NCBI GenBank assembly: GCA_002748505.1
Contig: PDSN01000075.1
Coordinates: forward strand, 1-19,085
Length of the DNA stretch: 19,085 nucleotides
Reading direction: 5' to 3'
Source of the DNA: Gammaproteobacteria bacterium
Lineage (GTDB): Bacteria; Pseudomonadota; Gammaproteobacteria; Pseudomonadales; Halieaceae
Shown: one piece after another, positions 8,706-13,833 of the stretch
Layout: each line of letters starts with the position of its first letter
Numbering within the stretch: position 1 is the first letter of the stretch
The notes under the pieces: model-generated
What the model was told of the DNA's origin: nothing
Database searches by the model: none
What the model saw: the letters and a program-made list of their open reading frames with translations, nothing else
Program-made: the position numbers and the translations under genes

Positions 8706-8733
8706 TTGACTAGTGGGGAATAGCTGGCACTAT
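8706..8733 (+). promoter_or_regulatory. Candidate promoter of the nitroreductase gene
   Basis: TTGACT (8706-8711) is separated by 16 bp from CACTAT (8728-8733). The -35 is strong and the -10 weak (3 of 6 matches). A start near 8740 would leave a leader containing the AAGGAG ribosome binding site at 8758-8763. Confidence 0.3.
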
Positions 8734-8770
8734 CGTGGTAGCGTCTGCCGCTTACTAAAGGAGTGAGCTT

Positions 8771-9331
8771 GTGTCCCAGGAAATCTTGGAGTTTCTCAAA
8801 AACCGCACTTCCGCCCCACGCCTTGAAGCGCCAGCCCCCGATGGCGAGCTGTTGCGTGACCTTTTTCAGGCGGCGTTTCGAGTGCCGGATCACGCGCGTT
8901 TGCGCCCCTGGCGTTTTCTGTGTGTCAGCGGTGACAAGCGACGCGATCTTGGTGAGTTAATGCTCGATAGCCTGTTGCAGCGCGACCCCCTGGCCGATGC
9001 CGCGCAACGGGAAAAAGCCCGCAGTGCACCCCTTCGCGCACCCCTGGTAGTGGTGACGATTGCTTCACCCGTGGAGCATGCCAAGGTGCCAGCCTGTGAA
9101 CAGCGCTGGTCTGCCGCCTGTGCCACGCACGCTTTGCTGTTGGCCGCTGAATCCCAGGGCTTTGCCGGGGTCTGGCGCACAGGTGAGGCGGCTTTTGATC
9201 GGCAGCTAATGACCGCGCTGGGGCTTGCCGATACGGAGAGTATTGTCGGGTTTCTGTATTTGGGCACGCGTATCGGCATGGCGAGATCCGCGCCCGAGGT
9301 GGCGTTTGAGGACAAGGTTACGCTCTGGTAA
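8771..9331 (+). CDS. YdjA-like nitroreductase family flavoprotein
   Basis: 186 residues from a GTG start, with AAGGAG 7 nt upstream. The sequence tracks E. coli YdjA: PAPDGELLRDL, the FRVPDHARLRPWRF block (PDH..PW is the YdjA FMN-binding signature), AREKARSAP-RAPLVV region, KVPACEQRWSAACA, GFAGVWRTG and the late IVGFLYLGT. These small single-domain FMN proteins dimerise and reduce nitro or quinone-like compounds with NAD(P)H in vitro; physiological substrates of YdjA-type members are poorly known. Cytosolic, with no signal peptide. It has its own candidate promoter after fabY and is convergent with the lipoprotein gene, only 4 bp separating the two stop codons. Confidence 0.92.
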   Translation: MSQEILEFLKNRTSAPRLEAPAPDGELLRDLFQAAFRVPDHARLRPWRFLCVSGDKRRDLGELMLDSLLQRDPLADAAQREKARSAPLRAPLVVVTIASPVEHAKVPACEQRWSAACATHALLLAAESQGFAGVWRTGEAAFDRQLMTALGLADTESIVGFLYLGTRIGMARSAPEVAFEDKVTLW

Positions 9332-9335
9332 ACAA

Positions 9336-10145
9336 CTATCGCGCCCGACCTGGCCAGTGCGCCATCGGAATCAGCGGGTGCAGAGCCAGAGCGATACCTT
9401 CGGCGATCTGCTCATTGTTCGTTAACAGTTCACGCCGTTGGGTGAAGCCTGCGCCGCCGGAGCGCGTATCGATTGCATCAGTGGCCGATAGTCCGCCACG
9501 ACCAAGAAACAAACGCTTTAGATCCAGGTCGTAAACGCTAACCATCAGCGACGACACTCGCGCGGGTACCTCCCAGTTAAATGCGCTCGATACGGTATTG
9601 CCAGGGCCTTGCAGGGTGGGTTTTCGGGTGACGCCATCCCAGCGCGCCAGATGCTTGAGGCCGATATTAAACGGCACTGCCAGTTCTACGATATCGGTGA
9701 ACACGATTGCGTCGGGATGACTGGTCTGGCGCAGGTGATCACGCACACTTTGTATCACCAGATTAAAGGTTTTGCGATTCACCTTGCCGGTGCTGGGGTC
9801 GACGGGATTGCCATAGGCGCGTACACCGGCGTTGTAGGCACGGGTAAACTGTTGTTGCGGCAGGACTTCAATGCCGTGCTCGGTGAAATAGCGCGCCAGC
9901 TGGGCGTCGATCAGCGCTTCGTGCCGACTGAAGTACTGGCGCGACGGTGGACCCAGATTGGTACTGGCGATAATGACTCTTTTAAGCGGCGCTTGTGCCA
10001 GGCTCGCTGCGTCAATCTGATAATTAAATGTGGTGGGGTTGTACGCTGGGCCGCTGGCGCATCCGCCAAGCAGCGCAGCAGCGATTAACAGCCCATGCGT
10101 CGCTGCCCGTCGCAACATGCTTGCCATGACAGTGAGTCGCACCAT
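9336..10145 (-). CDS. Uncharacterised lipoprotein
   Basis: 269 residues. The N-terminus is a lipoprotein signal: MVRLT..MLRR, a hydrophobic stretch, and lipobox LGGC with Cys29. I chose the ATG at 10145 because AAGGA lies 8 nt upstream; the frame stays open further upstream but that part is antisense to the neighbouring esterase and has no coding character. The mature protein begins after a short linker with RVIIASTNLGPPSRQYFSRHEALIDAQLARYF, reminiscent of periplasmic lipoproteins that build up a stress- or surface-related assembly, but I do not recognise a family. One recognisable pattern is a conserved-looking DAIVFTDIVE strand in the middle. No partner gene is suggested: the esterase gene is divergent and the nitroreductase convergent. 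Function unknown. Confidence 0.82.
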   Translation of the reverse strand: MVRLTVMASMLRRAATHGLLIAAALLGGCASGPAYNPTTFNYQIDAASLAQAPLKRVIIASTNLGPPSRQYFSRHEALIDAQLARYFTEHGIEVLPQQQFTRAYNAGVRAYGNPVDPSTGKVNRKTFNLVIQSVRDHLRQTSHPDAIVFTDIVELAVPFNIGLKHLARWDGVTRKPTLQGPGNTVSSAFNWEVPARVSSLMVSVYDLDLKRLFLGRGGLSATDAIDTRSGGAGFTQRRELLTNNEQIAEGIALALHPLIPMAHWPGRAR

Positions 10146-10219
10146 GGTAGAATCCTTTTCCTGTGAGGCACCGAGTAGGCGCAGACGGACATGGTAGCAA
10201 GCCGGGGAGGCGGTATTCA

Positions 10220-11014
10220 ATGACAACAAAGATACACACCAAGGTGATGGGACAGGGCAAACCTGTGGCGCTGCTCCACGGCTTGTTTGGTCAGGGCAGT
10301 AATCTGCAAACGGTGGCCACGGCCCTGGCCGATGAGTATCAGGTGCTGCTGCTGGATCTGCCCAATCACGGTCGCTCTGAATGGACAGATCGCACGGATC
10401 TGGCAAGCATGGCCGAGAGTATTTCGGCGGCTTTGGATGAGCAGGGCGTCGATGAACTGGCCCTCGTGGGGCATTCTTTGGGCGGTAAAGTGGCGATGCA
10501 GTTGGCGCTTTCTCGCGGTGAACGTGTAGCGGCGCTGGCGGTGGCGGACATTGCGCCGGTCACCTACGCCGAGCGCCGACATGATCATATTTTTGAGGGG
10601 CTGCACGCGGTAGCGGAGATGGCGCCGAGGTCGCGCCGAGAGGCGATAGACACATTGCTTGAGCATGTGGATGAGCAGGGCGTAGCGGAATTTTTGGCCT
10701 TGAGCCTGGAGCGTGATGAGCGGAAAAACTACAGTCGTTGGCGGTTTAACGTGGATGCCCTGGAACGGGGTTATCAATACGTTTTGGCAGCGCCAGGCGA
10801 TGCCAGTACCCGTGCCTACGAGGGGGCGGTATTGTTTATCAAGGGCGCGCTATCTGACTACCTGCGCGGTGAGCATCAGGGTGAGGTTCAGGCGCTGTTC
10901 CCGAAGGCGCGGGTCAAGGTTATGGCCGATTGCGGTCACTGGTTGCACGCTCAGCAACCCCGCTTGTTTAACAATATCGTCAGGCGCTTTTTAACACGGC
11001 ATTATCCGGTTTGA
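10220..11014 (+). CDS. YbfF-like alpha/beta-hydrolase (acyl-CoA/ester hydrolase)
   Basis: 264 residues. The alpha/beta-hydrolase fold is clear: oxyanion strand VALLHGLFGQGSNL, LDLPNHGRS, the nucleophile elbow GHSLGG with Ser86, and the catalytic His240 in DCGHWLHAQQP. ADIAPVTYAERRHDHIF and the late WRFNVDAL block closely parallel E. coli YbfF, an esterase active on short-chain esters and acyl-CoA in vitro. In this subfamily the acid is thought to be the Asp of the DIAP segment; this is inference. I chose the ATG at 10220 because GGGGAGG sits just upstream. An upstream in-frame start at 10163 lacks a ribosome binding site and would add 19 residues unlike the family. Divergent from the lipoprotein gene with a 74-bp gap. 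Confidence 0.92.
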   Translation: MTTKIHTKVMGQGKPVALLHGLFGQGSNLQTVATALADEYQVLLLDLPNHGRSEWTDRTDLASMAESISAALDEQGVDELALVGHSLGGKVAMQLALSRGERVAALAVADIAPVTYAERRHDHIFEGLHAVAEMAPRSRREAIDTLLEHVDEQGVAEFLALSLERDERKNYSRWRFNVDALERGYQYVLAAPGDASTRAYEGAVLFIKGALSDYLRGEHQGEVQALFPKARVKVMADCGHWLHAQQPRLFNNIVRRFLTRHYPV

Positions 11015-11331
11015 TAGCCCTTGAATGCCGCAAGTAAAGGCCGCTTGGTTGGTTTTTGCTGCGTCGGAACGCATCTTTTTTGTCCACAGTTTCTGTGGAT
11101 AACTTGGTGGGTAAAGTGTTTAATTCCAGGGCTTGGCCAGTGCTCGTGGTGTATGTGACAAATTGGTTAAAAAGTAGACAAATGAAAAAAAGCTATAATA
11201 AACAATGGTTTGCCGGTTTATTGTTAAGTGGCTTCTATGTAGGTGTCTCTAAGTGATAAAGATTTGACGCTCAGCTCTTGTATGTGCATAACATTTGCAC
11301 CACGAAGGGCGCAAGCCTTAAGCCCACTTTT
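11015..11331. other. 317-bp gene-free region with DnaA-box-like sites and an AT-rich stretch
   Basis: No supportable gene. Three 9-mers resemble DnaA boxes: TTGTCCACA (11080-11088), TGTGGATAA (11094-11102, the exact complement of TTATCCACA) and TGTGCATAA (11283-11291, complement of TTATGCACA). The first two are inverted with 5 nt between them. Between boxes two and three lies a notably AT-rich stretch, about 11155-11215, which includes a TATAAT (11194-11199) without a -35. A short open frame (11056-11256) lacks a ribosome binding site and coding character. The hairpin formed by the paired boxes has no U-tract, so it is not an obvious terminator. Confidence 0.5.
11080..11102. promoter_or_regulatory. 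Inverted pair of DnaA-box-like 9-mers
   Basis: TTGTCCACA (one mismatch to TTATCCACA) at 11080-11088 and TGTGGATAA (perfect on the minus strand) at 11094-11102. The arms also form a TCCACAG-TTT-CTGTGGA palindrome. The sequence matches are direct; DnaA binding is inferred. Confidence 0.5.
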
Positions 11332-11333
11332 TT
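11307..11333 (+). terminator. Weak intrinsic terminator candidate, plus strand
   Basis: GGGC (11307-11310) pairs with GCCC (11322-11325) across an 11-nt loop, followed after AC by six T residues (11328-11333). An alternative GGC-GCAA-GCC tetraloop hairpin is possible. It could end rightward transcripts from the esterase gene before the convergent queD. The stem is short. Confidence 0.35.
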
Positions 11334-11688
11334 ATTCACCACGGTAAATACAGCCGCTGGTGCAGGTTTCTTTCAGCTCTAAACTTGACAACTGCGGGAG
11401 CTGTGGCTTCAGGCGTTGCCAAATCCAGCGCACAATGACCTCACTGGTAGGGTTTTCCAGTCCTGGAATTTCATTCAGGTAGCGGTGGTCAAGTTCGTTG
11501 AGCAGTGGCGCGAAGATGGCTTTTATGTCCGCAAAATCCATCAGCCAGCCCTCGTCGGGAAGAATATCGCCGGCAATGGTTATTCGCAGCTGGAAGGAAT
11601 GGCCGTGCAAGCGCCCGCACTTGTGCCCGTCGGGCACATTTGGCAGGTGGTGCGCAGACTCAAAGTGAAAGTCCTTGTAGATTTCCAT
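11332..11688 (-). CDS. queD: 6-carboxy-5,6,7,8-tetrahydropterin synthase QueD
   Basis: 118 residues, close to E. coli QueD (about 120). It converts 7,8-dihydroneopterin triphosphate to 6-carboxytetrahydropterin, the first dedicated step towards preQ0 and queuosine. Zinc ligands His13, His28 and His30 lie in ESAHHLP and GRLHGHSF; the catalytic Cys24 is in HKCGRLHGHS. LDHRYLN, the PGLENPTSEV block and the terminal ETCTSGCIYRGE are almost identical to the E. coli protein. I chose the ATG at 11688; a TTG at 11703 is also in frame and neither has a clear Shine-Dalgarno, so the start is uncertain by 5 codons. No other queuosine gene is adjacent. It is divergent from the tRNA pair, notable since tRNA-Asp(GUC) is itself a queuosine substrate. 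Confidence 0.95.
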   Translation of the reverse strand: MEIYKDFHFESAHHLPNVPDGHKCGRLHGHSFQLRITIAGDILPDEGWLMDFADIKAIFAPLLNELDHRYLNEIPGLENPTSEVIVRWIWQRLKPQLPQLSSLELKETCTSGCIYRGE

Positions 11689-11790
11689 AAACAGAGTGTT
11701 CAATAATAAGGGTCAGTGATGCGCATGTTACTACCAAACGCCCGCGAAAGCGGCGCAAAATGTTTTTTTTGAAATTTTTTCGCGAAACGT

Positions 11791-11818
11791 TTGACAGAGA
11801 AAATAATCTCTCTATAAT
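11791..11818 (+). promoter_or_regulatory. Stable-RNA promoter of the tRNA-Val/tRNA-Asp operon with UP element
   Basis: TTGACA (11791-11796), a 16-bp spacer and TATAAT (11813-11818) match both consensus hexamers exactly. Upstream, 11757-11780 is made of T and A tracts, placed where an UP element would bind the RNA polymerase alpha subunit. Downstream of the -10 comes a GC-rich GCGCC discriminator typical of stringently controlled stable RNA promoters. Confidence 0.9.
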
Positions 11819-11835
11819 GCGCCTTCTCGGTTCGG

Positions 11836-11911
11836 GGGTGGTTAGCTCAGCTGGGAGAGCATCTGCCTTACAAGCAGAGGGTCGGCGGTTCGATCCCGTC
11901 ACCACCCACCA
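11836..11911 (+). tRNA. tRNA-Val (anticodon UAC)
   Basis: 76 nt with encoded CCA. The acceptor stem GGGTGGT pairs with ACCACCC, with discriminator A. The D arm is GCTCAGCTGGGAGAGC. The anticodon arm is TCTGC-CTTACAA-GCAGA, giving anticodon TAC. The T loop contains GGTTCGATCC. It is the first gene of a two-tRNA transcript. Confidence 0.98.
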
Positions 11912-11935
11912 CAATCGAGAGTATTCACTGCCGTT

Positions 11936-12012
11936 GGACCGGTAGTTCAGTTGGTTAGAATGCCGGCCTGTCACGCCGGAGGTCGCGGGTTCGAGTCCCG
12001 TCCGGTCCGCCA
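11936..12012 (+). tRNA. tRNA-Asp (anticodon GUC)
   Basis: 77 nt with encoded CCA. The acceptor stem GGACCGG pairs with CCGGTCC, with discriminator G. The anticodon arm is CCGGC-CTGTCAC-GCCGG, giving anticodon GTC. The T arm contains GGTTCGAGTCC. It lies 24 bp after tRNA-Val and presumably shares its transcript. An integrase remnant begins just beyond its 3' end, which suggests the tRNA has served as an integration site. I found no second copy of its 3' end in the window. Confidence 0.98.
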
Positions 12013-12037
12013 TTTAAGTATCTGATTCTCAGGCATT

Positions 12038-12250
12038 TTATTTTTTATCACCGCCGAAAGCGCCTATTCTCGGCGATGGCTCGCCGTTTTTCACTTCAAA
12101 TCTGCTGTAGTCTTTATGCCCGGAATACTCGGCGATAAACTCTGAATATATCCGCAATAATATTTCCGTGCTGTGCCCTAACTGCTGCGCTGCGTCTGCT
12201 GGGTTGATAGCGATTGTTAGCGACGCTTCCCTGCGCCTAGGCGTTAACAC
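12038..12250 (-). pseudogene. Tyrosine integrase C-terminal remnant
   Basis: A 70-codon frame on the minus strand, pointing at tRNA-Asp. From about 12217 inwards it reads AINPADAAQQLGHSTEILL followed by RIYSEFIAEYSGHKDYSRFE. This matches the last part of phage-type tyrosine recombinases: QLGHS supplies the conserved late His, and RIYSEF the nucleophilic Tyr. Catalytic residues further upstream (the Arg and HxxR boxes) are missing: the segment before TIAIN is unrelated, non-integrase sequence. The fragment cannot be a working enzyme, and the GTG at 12250 is only where the frame opens. Location and orientation are those of an integrase gene of an island inserted at the tRNA 3' end, of which this is the scar. 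Its upstream edge coincides with flank repeat A. Confidence 0.75.
12071..12091 (+). terminator. Intrinsic terminator downstream of the tRNA pair
   Basis: A perfect 6-bp GC-rich stem (CGGCGA / TCGCCG) with a TGGC loop is followed directly by five T residues. It lies 59 nt after tRNA-Asp and is the best terminator for the tRNA transcript. It falls inside the 3' part of the integrase remnant. An alternative hairpin (12052-12057 with 12070-12075) is mutually exclusive with it. Confidence 0.6.
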
Positions 12251-12310
12251 TTCCCAGAAGAAATTTTCCCGAAAATGCCATTTGCCGGTGAAATATCCGG
12301 GCCAGTGTTT
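12190..12310. repeat. Flank repeat A, copy 1 (upstream of toxin-antitoxin module 1)
   Basis: About 121 bp, aligning over its whole length with 13071-13194 at roughly 85% identity by eye. Shared blocks include TCTGCTGGGTTGATAGCGAT, GGCGTTAAC and CTTCCCAGAAGAAATTTT. It ends 3 bp before the -35 of the toxin promoter. Its left end overlaps the integrase remnant. Confidence 0.85.
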
Positions 12311-12313
12311 AGT

Positions 12314-12342
12314 TTGTCTTTTTGTATTACATCGAATACAGT
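12314..12342 (+). promoter_or_regulatory. Promoter and 18-bp operator of toxin-antitoxin module 1
   Basis: TTGTCT (12314-12319), a 17-bp spacer and TACAGT (12337-12342). An inverted repeat TGTATT-N6-AATACA (12323-12340) covers the spacer and most of the -10, the expected place for an antitoxin-bound autorepression operator. The start predicted 7 nt after the -10 is position 12349, the A of the toxin ATG. Confidence 0.65.
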
Positions 12343-12348
12343 TGGCCG

Positions 12349-12645
12349 ATGAAAGAAATCAAGTACACAGACGAGTTTATTACCTGGCTAGAAGGTCTGA
12401 AGGACGCAACCGAGCGAGTGCGCTTGAAGCGTAGAATAGACAAATATGGCCGTGGTATTAAGGGTGATGTTGAGCCGGTTGGTGAAGGTGTTTCTGAAAT
12501 GCGCGAGCACTTTGGCGCGGGTTATCGTATGTACTTTATAGAGCGTGGAGGTGCTCTGGTTGTTATGCTCGGTGGTGGCACAAAGTCAAAGCAGCAAAAG
12601 GATATCGAGAAGGCCAAGCGGTTAGCAAGGAGAATTAAGGGGTAG
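12349..12645 (+). CDS. RelE/HigB-type toxin (addiction module killer protein), module 1
   Basis: 98 residues, basic at the C-terminus. It has the RelE/ParE-superfamily pattern of the Gp49-like killer proteins: TDEFITWLEGLKD near the N-terminus, a GVSEMREHFGAGYRMYF beta-hairpin core, LVVMLGGGTKSKQQKDI and a final helix. Members cut mRNA on the ribosome and are neutralised by the adjacent HTH antitoxin; activity here is inferred. The start is the ATG at 12349; an earlier in-frame TTG at 12322 falls inside the promoter and operator. No Shine-Dalgarno precedes the ATG, and the predicted transcript begins on it, suggesting leaderless translation. The stop is 3 bp before the antitoxin ATG. The toxin-first gene order is that of higBA-type modules. 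The region appears more AT-rich than the surrounding core genes. Confidence 0.9.
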   Translation: MKEIKYTDEFITWLEGLKDATERVRLKRRIDKYGRGIKGDVEPVGEGVSEMREHFGAGYRMYFIERGGALVVMLGGGTKSKQQKDIEKAKRLARRIKG

Positions 12646-12648
12646 CGT

Positions 12649-12975
12649 ATGATTAATGCAAGCGATTTGCCTACGTTTGATTTGGCAGAACATTTAAAAA
12701 CAGACGAAGAAATAGCCATTTATTTGCAGCAGGTCATTGATGAGAATGATCCGGGAGAACTGGCCTATGCGCTGGGCGTGGTTGCCAAGGCGCGAGGTAT
12801 GTCAAAAATTGCGGAGGATTCAGGTATAGGTCGTGAAGCGCTGTATAAGGCGCTGCGTGCAGATAGTCAGCCGCGCTTTGAAACGATCAGTCGCGTAATG
12901 AACGCTTTAGGCGTTAAGCTAACGGTTGCGCCTATATCTGGTACGAATAAGCCGCTAGAGCGTGCTGGTGCATGA
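12649..12975 (+). CDS. HTH antitoxin (addiction module antidote protein), module 1
   Basis: 108 residues. DLAEHLKTDEEIAIYLQQVI opens the protein, followed by GELAYALGVVAKARGMSKIA and a helix-turn-helix ending EALYKALRADSQPRFETI; this is the pattern of the putative addiction module antidote family (HigA-like). It should bind and inhibit the adjacent toxin and repress the shared promoter through the 18-bp inverted repeat. The ATG is preceded by an AAGGGG-type ribosome binding site in the end of the toxin gene. It carries a tail of about 15 residues after KLTVAP that the module 2 antitoxin lacks. Flank repeat B begins 2 bp after the stop. Confidence 0.9.
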   Translation: MINASDLPTFDLAEHLKTDEEIAIYLQQVIDENDPGELAYALGVVAKARGMSKIAEDSGIGREALYKALRADSQPRFETISRVMNALGVKLTVAPISGTNKPLERAGA

Positions 12976-12976
12976 T

Positions 12977-13054
12977 GCCCACCACGGCAAAGTGTTGCAG
13001 GGGGCTTACCCAGTGATCAACAAGAGCGCGGCTGGGTGCCGCCCTTGAGTCATT
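12977..13054. repeat. Flank repeat B, copy 1 (downstream of module 1)
   Basis: About 78 bp, aligning with 13834-13909 at roughly 90-95% identity apart from small indels. The first 32 bp are identical. It contains an ACCCAG/CTGGGT inverted repeat (13008-13013 with 13032-13037) and a perfect GCGGC-TGGGT-GCCGC hairpin (13028-13042) that a small deletion breaks in copy 2. It may act as a transcript end or a recombination site; neither is shown. Confidence 0.88.
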
Positions 13055-13060
13055 ATGTCT

Positions 13061-13078
13061 AGATGCTTTGCTGCATCT
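13061..13078. repeat. Inverted repeat at the B1/A2 junction
   Basis: AGATGC and GCATCT arms flank a 6-nt spacer. It sits at the point where the homology between the two A flanks begins, and the corresponding position upstream of module 1 is imperfect. Confidence 0.5.
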
Positions 13079-13194
13079 GCTGGGTTGATAGCGATTGTTA
13101 TGCGACGCTTCCCCCTGCGGGCAGGCGTTAACGCTTCCCAGAAGAAATTTTCTTGAAAATGTCGTTTGCGGATGAAATGTCCGGGGCACTGTTT
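13071..13194. repeat. Flank repeat A, copy 2 (upstream of toxin-antitoxin module 2)
   Basis: About 124 bp homologous to 12190-12310. On the minus strand it still encodes the integrase-like T-I-A-I-N-P-A-D-A-A codons, then diverges from the remnant. It ends 3 bp before the -35 of the module 2 promoter, exactly as copy 1 does. Confidence 0.85.
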
Positions 13195-13197
13195 CGC

Positions 13198-13226
13198 TTG
13201 TCATGATGTAGCCTAAAAGCTACAAT
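13198..13226 (+). promoter_or_regulatory. Promoter and 18-bp operator of toxin-antitoxin module 2
   Basis: TTGTCA (13198-13203), a 17-bp spacer and TACAAT (13221-13226), a good sigma70 match. An inverted repeat TGTAGC-N6-GCTACA (13207-13224) overlaps spacer and -10 in the same register as in module 1. The start predicted 7 nt after the -10 is 13233, the A of the toxin ATG. Confidence 0.7.
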
Positions 13227-13232
13227 GAGCCG

Positions 13233-13532
13233 ATGAAATACGAAATTTCGCAAACCGATGTGTTTAGAAGCTGGTTAAAGTCGCTTAAAGATCGGCAGGC
13301 AGTAATCAAAATAAACGCTCACTTGTTGCGTGTTGAAAACGGCAACTTTGGTGACGCTAAAAGCGTCGGTGGTGGGGTTTATGAGTTGCGTATCTTTGTA
13401 GGTAAGGGGTATCGCGTTTACTACACTGTGCGTGGTTCTAAGTTGGTTTTACTTTTATGTGGCGGCCACAAGGGAGCGCAAAGCAAGGATATTCAAGTCG
13501 CTAAAATGTTGCTTAAAGAGCTGGAGGGTTAG
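13233..13532 (+). CDS. RelE/HigB-type toxin (addiction module killer protein), module 2
   Basis: 99 residues. It has the same fold pattern as the module 1 toxin: TDVFRSWLKSLKDRQ, then GVYELRIFVGKGYRVYY, LVLLLCGGHKGAQSKDI and a C-terminal basic helix. Identity to the module 1 toxin is only about a third by eye, while the DNA on either side is about 85-95% identical. The ATG lacks a Shine-Dalgarno and coincides with the predicted transcription start. The stop is 3 bp before the antitoxin ATG. Likely a ribosome-dependent mRNA endonuclease controlled by its partner; this is family inference. Confidence 0.9.
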   Translation: MKYEISQTDVFRSWLKSLKDRQAVIKINAHLLRVENGNFGDAKSVGGGVYELRIFVGKGYRVYYTVRGSKLVLLLCGGHKGAQSKDIQVAKMLLKELEG

Positions 13533-13535
13533 GCT

Positions 13536-13814
13536 ATGAGTGTTGAAACCACACCCTGGAATCCGTTTGAGTATATGGAAACTCAGGAAGAAATAAACGA
13601 CTTTTTGCGTGAGCTTCTGCGCGAGGAAGATTCAGGTTTGTTTGTCAGCGCGCTAGGGCATTTGGCTAAACAGCATGGCATGACAGAGCTGGCTCAAGCG
13701 GTGGGCGTCAATAGAGAGAGTCTTTACCGCTCGTTTAACGGTAGTGTTAGCCCGCGCTTCGATACCATTCACAAGGTTATTCGGGCGCTGGGGCTCAACT
13801 TGAAGGTGGCTTAA
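13536..13814 (+). CDS. HTH antitoxin (addiction module antidote protein), module 2
   Basis: 92 residues. ETQEEINDFLRELLREED is followed by FVSALGHLAKQHGMTELAQA and a helix-turn-helix ending RESLYRSFNGSVSPRFDTI, then ALGLNLKVA. It is the expected partner of the preceding toxin and the repressor of the shared promoter. The GGAGGG in the last toxin codons provides the ribosome binding site. Residues in and before the recognition helix (VGVNRESLYRSFNGSV against SGIGREALYKALRADS in module 1) differ, in step with the differing operator half-sites. It is shorter than the module 1 antitoxin, lacking its C-terminal tail. Confidence 0.9.
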   Translation: MSVETTPWNPFEYMETQEEINDFLRELLREEDSGLFVSALGHLAKQHGMTELAQAVGVNRESLYRSFNGSVSPRFDTIHKVIRALGLNLKVA

Positions 13815-13833
13815 CAAGATGATGTACAACCCC

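Noticed and set aside
10146..10406. Upstream extension of the lipoprotein frame
   Set aside because: It is antisense to the start of the esterase gene; the lipoprotein signal and AAGGA place the true start at 10145.
11056..11256. Possible small plus-strand protein, including a 24-codon MKKSYNKQWFAG frame
   Set aside because: No ribosome binding site, no recognisable family, and it overlaps the DnaA-box-like sites; a chance frame in AT-rich DNA is more likely.
11733..11768. CCGC-GAAA-GCGG hairpin followed by a T run as a terminator
   Set aside because: The T run is about nine bases beyond the stem and fits better as the UP element of the tRNA promoter; no plus-strand gene precedes it.
11660..12013. 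117-codon minus-strand frame across the two tRNA genes, with a VTGSNRRPSACKADALPAEL stretch
   Set aside because: This is the well-known spurious translation antisense to tRNA genes. It runs through both tRNAs and into queD and has no coding support.
12976..13135. Integron attC site between the two modules (GTTATGCG followed by GGCGTTAAC resembles the 3' end of Vibrio repeats)
   Set aside because: The core GTTRRRY is not matched (GTTAACG), no partner RYYYAAC box is found after the module 1 stop, and no third copy follows module 2. The cassette-like pattern stands, but integron identity is not supported.
12932..13204. 90-codon minus-strand frame through flanks B1 and A2
   Set aside because: It consists only of the repeated flanks read antisense; the equivalent frame is not kept in the other copies and there is no ribosome binding site.
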